The notes: generated by a model from the sequence alone, not told the origin. A DNA stretch of 64,000 bases from Aquipseudomonas guryensis (GCF_014164785.1 NZ_JACJFN010000003.1:620001-684000), one strand, 5' to 3'; counted from the stretch's first letter, positions 21,875 to 31,677 are shown. Program-made: numbers and translations.

Positions 21875-22668
21875 CGCGCCAGGGCCAGCAACTGGCAGAG
21901 TTTCTCGGTAGCTGCCAGCATCTGGAAGCTGGGCCGTTCCAGCCCCTTGTCCGGCACCGCCCAGAGCTGCTGGCGACGGGTCGCCCTAAGCTGCGGCCAG
22001 GCCTGCCAGGTCTGCAGTTCGGCCACACTGCCGGCGAGAATTACCGCCGGATCGCGCTGCAACACAGCCTCGACGCTGACCTGCGGCGCGGCCAGCGGCA
22101 GCTCGGCGAAGACATTCTCGGCGCCGCACAGGCGCAGGGCATCGCTGATGATCTGGCCGCCGCCGACGGTATACAGCGGCTGGTGCCAGACCTGGTAGAA
22201 CACCGGCAACGGCGGCTCGCGGCGATAGGTCTGGCGCAGGCGTTGCAGGCCGGTCTGGAACCGCGCGGCCAGCTCGCGACCCTGGCGCTCGCGGCCGATG
22301 CGCGCGCCGACTGCGGCGAACTGCTCGGCCAGTTCCTGCAAGTCATGCGGCTCGCCGATATGCAGGGGAATGCCGGTGCGACGCAGTTGTTCACGCTGAC
22401 TGGGCGTCACGCTGTCCGGCCAGAGCAGAATCAGGTCGGGCTTGAGGCTGAGCAGGGTTTCCAGCTCCACCTGTTGGTAGCGCCCCAGCGAAGGCAGACC
22501 AACCAGGGCCGGCGGGCGCTCGCCGGCATCCAGCACACCGACCAGCAAGTCTGACGCCTGCAGCTCGAGCATGATCTCGGTCATCGACGGCGCCAGGCTG
22601 ACTACCCGCTCCACCGCCGCCAGCGGCAAGGCACAGGCGAGCAGGCAGGCGCCAAGCAGCAGTCGCAT
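21871..22668 (-). CDS. btuF: Periplasmic cobalamin-binding protein (BtuF-like)
   Basis: A protein of 265 residues with a signal peptide ([17 protein letters not shown]). The helical-backbone binding-protein fold is seen: VVSLAPSMTEIMLELQA, the LKPDLILLW motif, and YTVGGGQIISDALRLCGAENVF near the ligand site. It should capture B12 in the periplasm and hand it to a BtuCD transporter, which is not in the window. Its neighbour is the B12-riboswitch-controlled btuB on the other strand, supporting cobalamin over iron-siderophore binding. It starts one base inside the upstream gene's stop. Confidence 0.83.
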   Translation of the reverse strand: MRLLLGACLLACALPLAAVERVVSLAPSMTEIMLELQASDLLVGVLDAGERPPALVGLPSLGRYQQVELETLLSLKPDLILLWPDSVTPSQREQLRRTGIPLHIGEPHDLQELAEQFAAVGARIGRERQGRELAARFQTGLQRLRQTYRREPPLPVFYQVWHQPLYTVGGGQIISDALRLCGAENVFAELPLAAPQVSVEAVLQRDPAVILAGSVAELQTWQAWPQLRATRRQQLWAVPDKGLERPSFQMLAATEKLCQLLALAR

Positions 22669-23087
22669 CAGGCCAGCTGGCGAGGAATGCGGTACAGGCA
22701 GAGCAGCACCACGCTGCTCAGGGCGAGGAGGAACAGCGCTACTGCATGCAAACCGGTGAACTGCGCCGCAGCGGCGATCCAGGCCGGCAGACCGGCAGCG
22801 AGAAAGGCCAGGCGGCGACGACGCGCCAGCTCGACCCAGGCAGCCGGCTCATCGGCGCTATCCAGCGCCTGCTGGGTGGCGATCAGCGCGCGCTTGTAGG
22901 CGGAAAACAGCGGCAAGGTGATGAACAGCGAAATCATCGCGGCAATGAACAGCGGCATTTCCAGCAGCGCCAGCACCGGAGGCTGACCACCGAAGAAGAA
23001 GCCGAGGACCAGCAACGGCGCCAGCGTCAGGGCGAGCTGGCGCCACCATTCGCTGGCCAGACGGCGGCGCACTTCGGCGCGCGTCAC
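22668..23087 (-). CDS. Small inner-membrane protein of unknown function
   Basis: A protein of 139 residues with four likely membrane segments in two pairs (about residues 18-35, 40-62, 94-112 and 114-132) separated by a charged loop ([22 protein letters not shown]). No transport or enzyme motif is recognised. It overlaps ribA by four bases and btuF by one, so it is translated with them. The link to riboflavin or B12 is positional only. Confidence 0.65.
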   Translation of the reverse strand: MTRAEVRRRLASEWWRQLALTLAPLLVLGFFFGGQPPVLALLEMPLFIAAMISLFITLPLFSAYKRALIATQQALDSADEPAAWVELARRRRLAFLAAGLPAWIAAAAQFTGLHAVALFLLALSSVVLLCLYRIPRQLA

Positions 23088-23695
23088 TCGGCCTCTTCCT
23101 GATGCTGCAAGCCGAGCATATGGCCGAGCTTGCCAGCCTTGGTCGTCAGGTACTTGCGGTTGTGCACGTTGAGGCCGATCTCCAGCGGATGACGCTCGGC
23201 CACACGCACGCCGAAGCCTTCCAGGGCTTTGACCTTGCGCGGGTTGTTGGTCATCAGCTTGATCGCGCTGATACCCAGGTGATCGAGCATCGGCTGGCAG
23301 ATCGAATAGTCACGCTGGTCGGCGGCGAAGCCCAGGCGCTCGTTGGCCTCGACCGTATCGGCCCCGCCATCCTGCAGTTCATAGGCGCGAATCTTGTTCA
23401 GCAGGCCGATACCGCGGCCTTCCTGGCGCAGATACAGGAGCACGCCACGGCCCTCTTTGGCGATGGCGCGCAAAGCCGCTTCGAGCTGGGCGCCGCAGTC
23501 GCAGCGCTGGCTGAACAGGGCATCGCCGGTCAGGCACTCGGAGTGCAGGCGACCGAGCACGGGAGCGCCATCGTTCACCTGGCCGAGGGTCAGGGCGACG
23601 TGCTCCTTGCCGGTCTCCTCATCGAGAAAACCGTGCATGGTGAAAGTCGCGAAAGGCGTGGGCAGCTGGGAGGCGGCGACGAAGACAACGGACAC
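23084..23695 (-). CDS. ribA: GTP cyclohydrolase II
   Basis: A protein of 203 residues that opens GTP to 2,5-diamino-6-ribosylamino-pyrimidinone phosphate, the first riboflavin step. The zinc site is intact ([19 protein letters not shown], Cys-x10-Cys-x-Cys), followed by [13 protein letters not shown] and the Tyr/Arg-containing NNPRKV region. The GTG start at 23695 was chosen because AGGAG lies upstream at 7-base spacing and the protein then begins [15 protein letters not shown]; upstream codons read through intergenic DNA. It is essential here because the GTPCHII half of RibBA lacks zinc ligands. Confidence 0.95.
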   Translation of the reverse strand: MSVVFVAASQLPTPFATFTMHGFLDEETGKEHVALTLGQVNDGAPVLGRLHSECLTGDALFSQRCDCGAQLEAALRAIAKEGRGVLLYLRQEGRGIGLLNKIRAYELQDGGADTVEANERLGFAADQRDYSICQPMLDHLGISAIKLMTNNPRKVKALEGFGVRVAERHPLEIGLNVHNRKYLTTKAGKLGHMLGLQHQEEAE

Positions 23696-23830
23696 CGGGT
23701 GCTCCTGTTGAGTGTTCGGCAGAAAGGCCGGCATTGTACCAGCAGCACCCGCCGGGCAGGCAGCGTGAATTGTGCGGGATAAGGATCGAGCCATTCGATC
23801 GATCGCCCCTGCGCGCCGGCAAGCAAGCAC

Positions 23831-23896
23831 TTTAGGAGCGAGCTCTGCTCGCGAAGCTGTTGCGCGGCCGGGCTGCCGAGCAGAGCGCGCCGCTAG
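23831..23896. repeat. Degraded extragenic palindrome (AGGAGCGAGCTCTGCTCGCG type)
   Basis: The left part is a compact hairpin (GCGAGC / GCTCGC), and CTCTGCTC pairs with GAGCAGAG at 23878-23885. The right end abuts the stop codon of the aspartic protease gene. It is part of the 197-base gap between that gene and ribA; nothing else was seen in the gap. Confidence 0.4.
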
Positions 23897-24543
23897 ATCT
23901 TCGATTCCAGCAGCAGCACGCCATTCTCTTCGCGCCAGCGCACGCGACTGAGGAAGCTCATGCCGAGCAGCACTTCGGTCGGCGCGTCGCCTTCCAGTAC
24001 CACACCCTCGACACCCAGCACTTCAATGCTGCCAACCTTGACCCGGTCGAGTTTGATCCGCCAACCGCGTACATTGCCGCCCGCCGTGCTGGCCACCATC
24101 GGCCGGCCGACTACGCGATAGTCGATGCCCAGACGGCGAGCCTGCCCCTCGTTCATTGCCACCGAGGTCGCGCCGGTATCGACGAGGAACTGCACCGGAT
24201 AGCTGTTAAGCGAACCCGCCACCCAGAAGTGGTTGCCAATCCCCCGGGTAATGCTGAGCTGCTCAGTCTGCGGCCCGGCACTGCCGGCCTGGTTGTACTC
24301 GCGCGTCAGGTTGAAGTTACGCTGCACGCCATCCACCAGCAAGACCGCGCCTTTGCTGTCGGCACTCAACACTTTCACCCCGCCAGGGCCGGTCTGGCCG
24401 GCCTTGACCAGCTTGCGCTGGCCATCGACGACCAGCACGGCGGCATTGGGAAACAGGCCGACCACCTGCACCTGGGTCTCGGCATGCAACACGGCGCTCA
24501 CCACCAGCAACAGGCTGGCAGTCAGTAACTCAAGGCGACGCAT
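23893..24543 (-). CDS. Secreted retropepsin-like aspartic protease (TIGR02281 type)
   Basis: A protein of 216 residues with a signal peptide ([21 protein letters not shown]). The N-terminal half has SH3-like strands ([17 protein letters not shown]). The protease domain has [14 protein letters not shown] and a GMSFLSRV end-motif, as in the copy at 5500. The ATG at 24543 gives a proper signal peptide and overlaps the upstream gene by 14 bases. It lies in the long nrdR-to-btuF run; its substrate is unknown. Confidence 0.78.
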   Translation of the reverse strand: MRRLELLTASLLLVVSAVLHAETQVQVVGLFPNAAVLVVDGQRKLVKAGQTGPGGVKVLSADSKGAVLLVDGVQRNFNLTREYNQAGSAGPQTEQLSITRGIGNHFWVAGSLNSYPVQFLVDTGATSVAMNEGQARRLGIDYRVVGRPMVASTAGGNVRGWRIKLDRVKVGSIEVLGVEGVVLEGDAPTEVLLGMSFLSRVRWREENGVLLLESKI

Positions 24544-25288
24544 CGGGTTTCTCCATGTCCTTGTCGAAGGGGTACGGCTGTTGCCAGTGCTGGAACAACG
24601 GACGCAGGGCATCGCTCTGCACCAGCTCGGCCATACGCCGGTCGTAGATCTGCGCCAGCGCCTTACCGCGCGCAGTATCGGCAAAGCCGGGATACAGCGG
24701 CAAGCGCGTCAGTTCGGTTATGCGGAAGCGTTCCGGCTGCGCAGCCGTGCGTATGACATCTTCGACTTCGGTCAGGGCGTCGATATAGAAGTCGGCATGG
24801 CCACGCTCGAGCATGTGCAGGATGCCGCTGCGCCGCTCGACTTCCTGGAACTTGCCGAGCCCTGGCAGATAGTTCTGATAGTCATAACCGCGCATCCAGG
24901 CCAGACGGTAGCTGCCGAGCGTCTGCAGGGTTGGCAGCGGCTGGCTGGCCAGGCCCAGGGCGCTGATCTGATCGGAATCGTAATGCCAGCGCGGGTAGAA
25001 AATGCGCTCGGTCACCTCGTCACGGTACGAGCCGAGCCAGGCATCCGCCTCGCCGCGCTGCACCAGGCCGATGGAGCGGGTATAGGGCACGATCTGGAAA
25101 TTCATCCGGACCCCGGCTGGCTCGAACACCTGGCGCAGGATATCCCAGGCCAGGCCACTGCCATCAGGATTGGTATGCCCGGTCCAGTGTTCACTGACCA
25201 GCCGAATCTCGGTCAGCTCGCTCTCTTCGGCCTGCACGGTCGACAGGCCGAAAAACAACAGCACAAAGCCCAGCCAGTAACCGCGCAT
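24530..25288 (-). CDS. Periplasmic solute-binding protein, family 3 type
   Basis: A protein of 252 residues with a signal peptide (MRGYWLGFVLLFFGLSTVQA). The SBP_bac_3 pattern is seen (GLAWDILRQVFEPAGV, VQRGEADAWLGSYRD, then ADFYIDALTEVEDV). No permease or ATPase gene lies nearby, so it may be an orphan sensor-like protein rather than a transporter part. A strong TAGGAG site precedes the ATG by 5 bases. It is placed between pgpA and a protease gene. Confidence 0.72.
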   Translation of the reverse strand: MRGYWLGFVLLFFGLSTVQAEESELTEIRLVSEHWTGHTNPDGSGLAWDILRQVFEPAGVRMNFQIVPYTRSIGLVQRGEADAWLGSYRDEVTERIFYPRWHYDSDQISALGLASQPLPTLQTLGSYRLAWMRGYDYQNYLPGLGKFQEVERRSGILHMLERGHADFYIDALTEVEDVIRTAAQPERFRITELTRLPLYPGFADTARGKALAQIYDRRMAELVQSDALRPLFQHWQQPYPFDKDMEKPDASP

Positions 25289-25296
25289 ACCTACTC

Positions 25297-25788
25297 CTAG
25301 AGCCAGGCGACGCCCCAGACAATCAACTGCATGCTCAGCCAGGCAAATACGCCGGCCAGCACGTCATCCAGCATGATGCCTACTCCGCCGTGCACATGAC
25401 GATCGATCCAGCGGATCGGCCACGGCTTGAGGATGTCGAAGAAGCGGAATACCAGGAAGCCTAGCAGGATCCAGTGCCAACCTTCAGGCACCAGCCACAG
25501 GGTGATCCACATGCCGACCATTTCATCCCAGACGATGCCTTCATGGTCATGCACCTTCATATCCGTGGCGACCCGGCCGCACAGCCAGAAACCGAACAGC
25601 ATGGTGATGCCGAGCATCAGCCAGTAGCCCCAGTCCGGCAGCATCTGCCACAGCGGAATGAACGGAATGGCCACCAGCGAGCCCCAGGTGCCCGGCGCCT
25701 TGGGCATCAGCCCGGAGCCGAAACCGAAGGCCAGAAAATGCCAGGGATTGCGCCACACCTGCGGCGCCACACGAACCGAATCAGTCAC
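25297..25788 (-). CDS. pgpA: Phosphatidylglycerophosphatase A
   Basis: A membrane enzyme of 163 residues that dephosphorylates phosphatidylglycerol phosphate. It has the N-terminal GFGSGLMPKAPGTWGS motif, the DEMVGMW and ILLGFLVFRFFDILKPWPI segments, and a C-terminal DDVLAGVFAWL. The start is GTG, eight bases inside the thiL coding end, with GGGAG upstream. The thiL-pgpA overlap is a widespread arrangement. Confidence 0.94.
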   Translation of the reverse strand: MTDSVRVAPQVWRNPWHFLAFGFGSGLMPKAPGTWGSLVAIPFIPLWQMLPDWGYWLMLGITMLFGFWLCGRVATDMKVHDHEGIVWDEMVGMWITLWLVPEGWHWILLGFLVFRFFDILKPWPIRWIDRHVHGGVGIMLDDVLAGVFAWLSMQLIVWGVAWL

Positions 25789-26746
25789 CCGAACTCCCGA
25801 AATGTTGATAGCCCGCCCGTGGCGGTTGGATCACGGCGCCGCTGTCATCCAGCAGCGCCACCCCGGTACCGGCCACTGCCCGGCCGATCACCACGGTCGC
25901 CGGCCAGGCCGCCTGCACGGCAGCCAGGTGCTCGGGCGGCAGAGTAAACGCCAATACATAGTCGTCGCCACCGGCCAGCGCGCAATCGCGTGCGGCCGTC
26001 CCGGCGATGACCTGCAGGGCCGGCGACAACGGCACGCGAGCCAGTTCGATATGCAGGGCCAGGCCGGAGGCGGCGGCGATATGCCCGCAGTCCGCCAGCA
26101 GGCCGTCGGAGATATCCAGCGCCGCCGTGGCCTTGCCGCGCAGCAGCAGGCCGAGCGCCAGTTGCGGCTGCGGCGCCCAGTAGCGCTGCAGCAGATAGCC
26201 AGCCTGTTCCCCAAGCTCTTGGCGCTGATCCAGCACCAGCGGCAAGGCACCCGCCGCATCGCCCAGTGCGCCACCGACGCAGAGCAGGTCGCCGGGACGG
26301 GCACCGCTGCGGGTCAGCGCCTGGCCGACCGGCAGCCGGCCGAACACCGTGACGGTCAGGCTCAGTGGACCACGGGTGGTATCGCCGCCGACCAGGGCCA
26401 GGCGACAGCCTTGCGCCATCTGCGACAGACCACGGGCAAACGCCTGCAGCCAGGCTTCGTCCGCCTGCGGCAAGGTGATGGCCAGGGTAAAGCCCAGAGG
26501 CATAGCGCCCATGGCTGCCAGGTCGCTGGCCGCCACTGCCAGCGCACGCTGGCCGAGCAGGAAGGGATCGGGGGAAGCGGGGAAATGCACGCCAGCGACC
26601 AGGGTGTCGGTGGACACCGCCAGCTGTTCGCCGGCTGGCAGTTGCAGCAGGGCACAGTCGTCGCCGATGCCCAGGGCGACTCCTTCGGCCGCCTGCGCAC
26701 AGGGCGCGGCGGCGAAGAAGCGGCAGATTAGCTCGAACTCACCCAC
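25781..26746 (-). CDS. thiL: Thiamine-monophosphate kinase
   Basis: A protein of 321 residues converting thiamine phosphate to the active diphosphate with ATP. Motifs of the PurM/ThiL fold are present: GIGDDCALL, DTLVAGVHFP, ALAVAASDLAAMGA, GGDTTRG and DISDGLLAD. The start is a GTG at 26746 giving MGEFELI, the family-typical beginning; no strong ribosome site is seen. It lies 15 bases after nusB in the riboflavin-nusB-thiL-pgpA run. Confidence 0.95.
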   Translation of the reverse strand: MGEFELICRFFAAAPCAQAAEGVALGIGDDCALLQLPAGEQLAVSTDTLVAGVHFPASPDPFLLGQRALAVAASDLAAMGAMPLGFTLAITLPQADEAWLQAFARGLSQMAQGCRLALVGGDTTRGPLSLTVTVFGRLPVGQALTRSGARPGDLLCVGGALGDAAGALPLVLDQRQELGEQAGYLLQRYWAPQPQLALGLLLRGKATAALDISDGLLADCGHIAAASGLALHIELARVPLSPALQVIAGTAARDCALAGGDDYVLAFTLPPEHLAAVQAAWPATVVIGRAVAGTGVALLDDSGAVIQPPRAGYQHFGSSGD

Positions 26747-26761
26747 CCGGCTACCGCCCGA

Positions 26762-27247
26762 TCAGCGCTTGTGGGCGCTGACTTCGGCGGCACGCAGGCT
26801 CGGCGCCAGCTTGTCCAGTACGCCGTTGACGAACTTGTGTCCGTCAGTGGCGCCAAACACCTTGGCCAGCTCGATGCCTTCGTTGATCACCACGCGATAG
26901 GGTACGTCGACGCGGTTGCGCAGCTCCCAAGTGGACAGGCGCAGGATAGCCAGTTCGACCGGGTCCAGCTCGTCCAGCGGGCGATCCAGGCAAGGCGCGA
27001 TGGCCTCGTCGATCTCGGTCTTCTGGGTGGCCACGCCGATGAGGATCTCGTGAAAGTAGCCGCCGTCGACGCCGCTGAAGTCGTTGTCGACGCGGAACTG
27101 CGCTTCGATCTCGTTCAGCGACTGGCCGGCCATGTGCCACTGATACAGAGCCTGCATACCCAGGCTGCGGGCCACACGGCGGGTCGCGATCTTGCCCTTG
27201 GCCTTGGGCTGCGGAGCGTCCTGGCTGTCGTCGTGGTTAAGACTCAC
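26762..27247 (-). CDS. nusB: Transcription antitermination factor NusB
   Basis: An all-helical RNA-binding protein of 161 residues that binds boxA with NusE (S10) during rRNA antitermination. The pattern [33 protein letters not shown] and [16 protein letters not shown] with [11 protein letters not shown] is characteristic. A charged N-terminal extension ([19 protein letters not shown]) is common in Pseudomonas. It overlaps ribH by four bases. Confidence 0.96.
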   Translation of the reverse strand: MSLNHDDSQDAPQPKAKGKIATRRVARSLGMQALYQWHMAGQSLNEIEAQFRVDNDFSGVDGGYFHEILIGVATQKTEIDEAIAPCLDRPLDELDPVELAILRLSTWELRNRVDVPYRVVINEGIELAKVFGATDGHKFVNGVLDKLAPSLRAAEVSAHKR

Positions 27248-27720
27248 TTGGCCTCCAGCTGCGCCAGCAGGCTAACCATTTCCAGAGCGGACAGGGCAGC
27301 TTCGGCGCCCTTGTTGCCGGCCTTGGTGCCGGAACGCTCGATGGCTTGTTCGATGGAGTCGACGGTCAGCACGCCGAAGGACACCGGCACGCCGTATTCC
27401 ATGGAGACCTGAGCCAGACCCTTGGTGCATTCACCAGCAACGTATTCGAAGTGCGGGGTGCCGCCACGGATCACCGCGCCGAGGGCGATGATGGCCGCGT
27501 ATTCGCCACGCTGGGCGACTTTCTGGGTGACCAGGGGAATTTCGAAGGCACCCGGGGCGCGAATGATGGTGATGTCGCTTTCGCTCACACCGTGGCGCAC
27601 CAGGGCATCAACTGCGCCACTGACCAGGCTTTCGACGACGAAGCTGTTGAAGCGGCCCACTACCAGGGCGTACTTGCCCTTGGGGGCGATGAAGGTACCT
27701 TCGATGGTCTTCAGGGTCAT
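27244..27720 (-). CDS. ribH: 6,7-dimethyl-8-ribityllumazine synthase
   Basis: A protein of 158 residues that forms the lumazine precursor of riboflavin from the RibB and RibD products. Seen: [32 protein letters not shown], and the [14 protein letters not shown] active-site loop with the catalytic His. It follows ribBA after an 88-base gap and is coupled to nusB by a four-base overlap. Confidence 0.96.
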   Translation of the reverse strand: MTLKTIEGTFIAPKGKYALVVGRFNSFVVESLVSGAVDALVRHGVSESDITIIRAPGAFEIPLVTQKVAQRGEYAAIIALGAVIRGGTPHFEYVAGECTKGLAQVSMEYGVPVSFGVLTVDSIEQAIERSGTKAGNKGAEAALSALEMVSLLAQLEAK

Positions 27721-27808
27721 GGCGAGTCTCGTATGGCGTTAAAGAGCCAGTGCGCCATTGGCAGCGCACTGTAAACATAGAATATGAACAGCCGATCGAC
27801 AGACCGGC

Positions 27809-28903
27809 TTATTCAGCGGGCACGTATTCTACTACTTCCAGGTCGAAGCCGGATATCGCGTTGAACTTCATCGGCGAGCTGAGCAGGCGCATCTTGCGCA
27901 CACCGAGGTCACGCAGGATCTGCGAGCCGGCGCCGACGGTGCTGTAGGTCGTCGGGCTGGCCGACTTGCTTTCCGCACCCTGGCTGCGTTCGAGCTGAGC
28001 GAGCAGCTCCGGACCGTTGATCGGATTGCCCAGCAGCAGCACCACGCCGCTGCCGGACTTGGCCACTTCGGCCATGGCCGCACGCAGACTCCAGCGCCCG
28101 GCCTGCTTGACCATGAACAGGTCGCGCAGCGGATCGGCGTTGTGCACCCGTACCAGGGTCGGCGTCTCTGCGCAGATGCTGCCCAGGGTCAGGGCCATGT
28201 GCACGCTGTCATCCAGGGCATCGCGGTAGCTGACCAGGTTGAACTGGCCCAGCTCGCTGTCGATCTTCTGCTCGCTGACGCGCTGCACGGTGCGCTCGTG
28301 GATCAGGCGGTAGTGGATCAGGTCGGCGATGGTGCCGATCTTCAAGCCGTGCTCGGCGGCGAACACTTCCAGCTCCGGGCGACGGGCCATGGTGCCGTCG
28401 TCGTTCATGATCTCGCAGATCACCCCGCTCGGCTCGAAACCGGCCATGCGCGCCAGGTCGCAGGCTGCCTCTGTGTGCCCGGCACGAGCCAGCACGCCGC
28501 CAGGCTGGGCCATCAGCGGGAAGATATGGCCGGGGCTGACGATATCGTCGGCCACCGCACCCTTGGCCACGGCGGCCTGCACGGTACGCGCGCGGTCGGC
28601 GGCGGAAATGCCGGTGGTCACGCCCTCGGCAGCTTCGATGGACACGGTGAACTTGGTGCCGAAGCCGGAACCGTTGCGCGGCGCCATCAGCGGCAGCTTG
28701 AGCAGCTCGCAGCGTTCGCGGCTCATCGGCATGCAGATCAGGCCGCGGGCGAAGCGGGCCATGAAGTTGATGTGCTCGGCGGTGACGCATTCGGAGGCGA
28801 TGATGATGTCGCCTTCGTTCTCGCGATCCTCGTCATCCATGAGGATGACCATCTTGCCGGCGCGGATGTCTTCGATCAGTTCTTCTGCGGTATTCAGAGC
28901 CAT
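27809..28903 (-). CDS. ribBA: 3,4-dihydroxy-2-butanone-4-phosphate synthase with degenerate GTPCHII domain
   Basis: A protein of 364 residues. The N-terminal RibB half (1 to about 205) is complete: MDDEDRENEGD and GHTEAACDLARMAG carry the Mg ligands and active site. The C-terminal half aligns with GTP cyclohydrolase II but lacks its zinc ligands: where RibA has SECLTGD and RCDCGAQ, this reads GSICAETPTLVRVHNADPLR. It should therefore make only the four-carbon unit, leaving the GTP step to ribA at 23084. This form is usual in Pseudomonas. It sits 12 bases after ribE. Confidence 0.93.
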   Translation of the reverse strand: MALNTAEELIEDIRAGKMVILMDDEDRENEGDIIIASECVTAEHINFMARFARGLICMPMSRERCELLKLPLMAPRNGSGFGTKFTVSIEAAEGVTTGISAADRARTVQAAVAKGAVADDIVSPGHIFPLMAQPGGVLARAGHTEAACDLARMAGFEPSGVICEIMNDDGTMARRPELEVFAAEHGLKIGTIADLIHYRLIHERTVQRVSEQKIDSELGQFNLVSYRDALDDSVHMALTLGSICAETPTLVRVHNADPLRDLFMVKQAGRWSLRAAMAEVAKSGSGVVLLLGNPINGPELLAQLERSQGAESKSASPTTYSTVGAGSQILRDLGVRKMRLLSSPMKFNAISGFDLEVVEYVPAE

Positions 28904-28915
28904 GGGGGCTATTCC

Positions 28916-29578
28916 TTACTTGTTCAGGTAGCCGTGTTCGGCCAGAAAGCTTTCGCTGATGCCGGAAGCGGCCGGTTCGGCAGCCTTGTCGCCGAGCAGC
29001 AGGCGCTCCAGATAGCGCGCCAGCAGGTCGACCTCGAGGTTGACCTGCCGCCCGGGGCGGTAGTCGGCCATGATGGTCTCGACCAGGGTATGCGGCACGA
29101 TGGTCAGCTCGAATTCGGCGCCATTCACGGCGTTTACCGTCAGGCTGGTGCCATCGACGGTGATCGAGCCTTTCAGCGCGATGTACTTGGCCAGCTCGCG
29201 CGGCGCGCGGATGCGGAACTGGATGGCACGGGCGTTCTCCTCGCGGGAGACGATTTCACCGACACCATCGACATGGCCGCTGACCAGGTGACCGCCCAGG
29301 CGGCTGGTCGGTGTCAGGGCCTTTTCCAGGTTGACCCTACTCCCCGCTTTCAAGTCGATAAAGGCGCTGCGCGCCAGGGTCTCGCGGCTGACGTCGGCCC
29401 AGAAGCCATTGCCGGGCAGCTCCACGGCGGTCAGGCAGATGCCGTTCACCGCGATGCTGTCGCCCAGCTTCACATCCGCCAGGTCCAGCTTGCCGGTCTC
29501 GACATACACGCGCACGTCGCCGCCCTTGGGGCTCAGCGCACGAATGGTGCCGATCGCTTCGATGATTCCGGTAAACAT
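28916..29578 (-). CDS. ribE: Riboflavin synthase, alpha subunit
   Basis: A protein of 220 residues that dismutates two lumazines to riboflavin and the pyrimidine precursor. Two homologous lumazine-binding barrels are visible: MFTGIIEAIGTI with GDSIAVNGICLTAV, then GGHLVSGHVDGVG with GSITVDGTSLTVNAV. The ATG at 29578 follows GGGGAGG. The long leader upstream contains an FMN riboswitch, so the gene and those downstream should fall when FMN is plentiful. Confidence 0.96.
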   Translation of the reverse strand: MFTGIIEAIGTIRALSPKGGDVRVYVETGKLDLADVKLGDSIAVNGICLTAVELPGNGFWADVSRETLARSAFIDLKAGSRVNLEKALTPTSRLGGHLVSGHVDGVGEIVSREENARAIQFRIRAPRELAKYIALKGSITVDGTSLTVNAVNGAEFELTIVPHTLVETIMADYRPGRQVNLEVDLLARYLERLLLGDKAAEPAASGISESFLAEHGYLNK

Positions 29579-29742
29579 CAGACCTCCCCTATTGGCAGCG
29601 CACAACCACCGCACACAGGGCGGCGGACAGCACGAAAAACATAAGACATCACTACGCACTCCTGTTCGCAAGACAAACAGGGCGATGGGATCGATAGGGA
29701 TTTTCGCGGGCGCAGACGTACGGCGCCCCGGAAGGGAATCCC

Positions 29743-29895
29743 GCTCTCTCTTTATCCGGACTATACCGTCGGCCCCGGAATCACACCGGGTCTGCTGACC
29801 TTGCCGCCCCAGCAGGACAGACAAGCGCTCGCGGGCTAGACACCTAACGTGTCATTACCGCCGGTGGGGAATTACACCCCGCCCTGAGAACGTTG
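29743..29895 (-). ncRNA. FMN riboswitch (RFN element)
   Basis: Read on the minus strand, the RFN landmarks appear in order: GTTCTCAGGGCGGGGTG, AATTCCCCACCGGCGGTA, AGCCCGCGAGCG, GGTCAGCAGACCCGGTG, TTCCGGGGCCGACGG and TATAGTCCGGATAAAGAGAG. It lies between ribD and ribE, about 165 bases ahead of the ribE start. Downstream GGGATT (outer) and GGGCGC/GCGCCC (inner) can form a hairpin, but no T-run follows. The remaining leader to 29579 shows no gene. Confidence 0.95.
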
Positions 29896-29944
29896 CAGCC
29901 CTTGGGCTGCGCGGGACGTTTTACCACAAAAGCCCGCCGCGCTT

Positions 29945-31069
29945 CTACGCGGGGCGCTTGGGCACCGCGATGATCCGCCAGTCGGTGCCCACCGCACGGA
30001 TCTCGCGGATCTCCAACTCCTGGGCCTCGGCCATGCGCGCCAGCGGCCAATCCAGCAAGGGTCGCGCGCTGGAGCCAAGAAACTTCGGCGCGACGAACAG
30101 CTGGTACTCGTCGACCAGCCCGGCGCGGGCAAACGCCCCGGCCAGGCGCGGTCCGGCCTCGACCAGCACTTCGTTGGCGCCACGGCTGGCCAGCTCCATC
30201 AGCAGTTTGCGCAGGTCGACATGGCCATTGCTGCCCGGCACGGCGAGCAGTTCGTGGCCATCGCTGAGGAAGCGATCACGCGCTGCCGCAGCGGCGCAGG
30301 TGGCGACCAGTGCTGGGCCGGTCTGATAGAACGGCGCCGACAGCGGCACGCGCAGGCGCCCGTCGACCAATACGCGCAGCGGCGGACGGGTCACCGCCAG
30401 GGCCGCCAGTTCTGCGCCCAGGCCCAGCTCATCAGGCCGCACGGTCAGACGCGCCTGGTCGGTGAGTACGGTGTCGGCACCAGTGAGGATGGCGCTGGCC
30501 CGCGCGCGCAGGCGCTGCACCGCCGAGCGTGCTTCCGGCCCGGTGATCCACTGGCTTTCACCGCTGGCCATGGCCGTGCGCCCGTCCAGGCTCATCGCCA
30601 GCTTGACCCGCACGAACGGCAGGCCCTGTTCCAAGCGCTTGATAAAACCGGCGTTGAGCACCCGCGCCTCGGCCTCCAGCACGCCGCTGTGCACGGCGAT
30701 GCCGGCGTGCATCAGGCGCAGCAGGCCCTTGCCGGACACCTCCGGATTAGGGTCCTGCATGGCTGCCACCACGCGGGCGACACCAGCCGCGACCAGCGCA
30801 TCGGCGCAGGGCGGCGTGCGCCCGTGGTGGCTGCAGGGTTCCAGGGTGACGTAGGCGGTGGCACCTTGCGCCCGCGCGCCGGCCTGGCGCAGGGCATGCA
30901 CTTCGGCATGCGGCTCACCGGCGCGGGCGTGCCAGCCTTCGCCGACGATCTGCCCGTCACGCACGATGACGCAGCCGACGCGGGGATTGGGATGAGTGGA
31001 ATACAGCCCCTTGCGCGCCAGCTCCAGCGCGCGGGCCATGAACTGCTGGTCGTTCGCGGTGACGCTCAT
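29945..31069 (-). CDS. ribD: Bifunctional pyrimidine deaminase / reductase RibD
   Basis: A protein of 374 residues carrying out steps two and three of riboflavin synthesis. The N-terminal deaminase (about 1-145) has the zinc motif HAEVHAL and [11 protein letters not shown]. The C-terminal reductase (about 150-374) has [18 protein letters not shown] and the NADPH-binding [13 protein letters not shown] region. It overlaps nrdR by four bases (ATGA) and ends just before the FMN riboswitch, so it is not itself under that switch in this transcript order. Confidence 0.96.
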   Translation of the reverse strand: MSVTANDQQFMARALELARKGLYSTHPNPRVGCVIVRDGQIVGEGWHARAGEPHAEVHALRQAGARAQGATAYVTLEPCSHHGRTPPCADALVAAGVARVVAAMQDPNPEVSGKGLLRLMHAGIAVHSGVLEAEARVLNAGFIKRLEQGLPFVRVKLAMSLDGRTAMASGESQWITGPEARSAVQRLRARASAILTGADTVLTDQARLTVRPDELGLGAELAALAVTRPPLRVLVDGRLRVPLSAPFYQTGPALVATCAAAAARDRFLSDGHELLAVPGSNGHVDLRKLLMELASRGANEVLVEAGPRLAGAFARAGLVDEYQLFVAPKFLGSSARPLLDWPLARMAEAQELEIREIRAVGTDWRIIAVPKRPA

Positions 31070-31530
31070 GGTTTCGCTGGCTCACGGGCCAGGCGATCGA
31101 TTTCCTCGCGGAATTCGTTGAGGTCCTGAAAACGCCGGTAGACCGAGGCGAAGCGGATATAGGCAACTTCATCGAGCTTCTGCAGCTCGGTCATCACCAG
31201 CTCGCCGAGCACCAGCGACTTGATCTCGCGTTCGCCGGTGGCGCGCAGCTTCTGCTTGATATGGGCGATCGCCTCTTCCAGGCGCTCGACGCTGACCGGG
31301 CGCTTCTCCAGCGCACGCTGCATGCCGGCGCGCAGTTTGTCCTCGTCGAACGGCTGGCGGCTGCCGTCCTGCTTGATCAGGCGCGGCATCACCAGCTCGG
31401 CGGTTTCGAAGGTGGTGAAACGCTCGCCGCAGGCCAGGCATTCGCGGCGGCGGCGCACCTGTTCGCCCTCGGCGACCAGGCGGGAGTCGATGACCTTGGT
31501 GTCGTTGGCAGCGCAGAAGGGGCAATGCAT
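31066..31530 (-). CDS. nrdR: Transcriptional repressor NrdR
   Basis: A repressor of 154 residues for ribonucleotide reductase genes that senses ATP/dATP. A zinc ribbon ([14 protein letters not shown]) precedes an ATP-cone ([20 protein letters not shown]). The ATG at 31530 was chosen because the zinc ribbon must begin MHCPFC; codons upstream do not match the family. It is the first gene of the long minus-strand run and diverges from the lipoprotein gene at 31678. Confidence 0.96.
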   Translation of the reverse strand: MHCPFCAANDTKVIDSRLVAEGEQVRRRRECLACGERFTTFETAELVMPRLIKQDGSRQPFDEDKLRAGMQRALEKRPVSVERLEEAIAHIKQKLRATGEREIKSLVLGELVMTELQKLDEVAYIRFASVYRRFQDLNEFREEIDRLAREPAKP

Positions 31531-31677
31531 GGCGGGAAACGGCCCTATGAAAAGGTGGCTCATGGTAGCGCATCCCTTTGCCAAGACAAGCCAGCGCCTT
31601 TGCGGTATACAGGCGCCCGCCCCAGCGCATCCCGCGCTAGTCTTGCCTGTATAAATGCCTTGCCGCCCAGGTTCGCC

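Noticed and set aside
24543..24684. A longer N-terminus for the aspartic protease gene
   Set aside because: The extension would run deep into the solute-binding protein gene and hide a good signal peptide.
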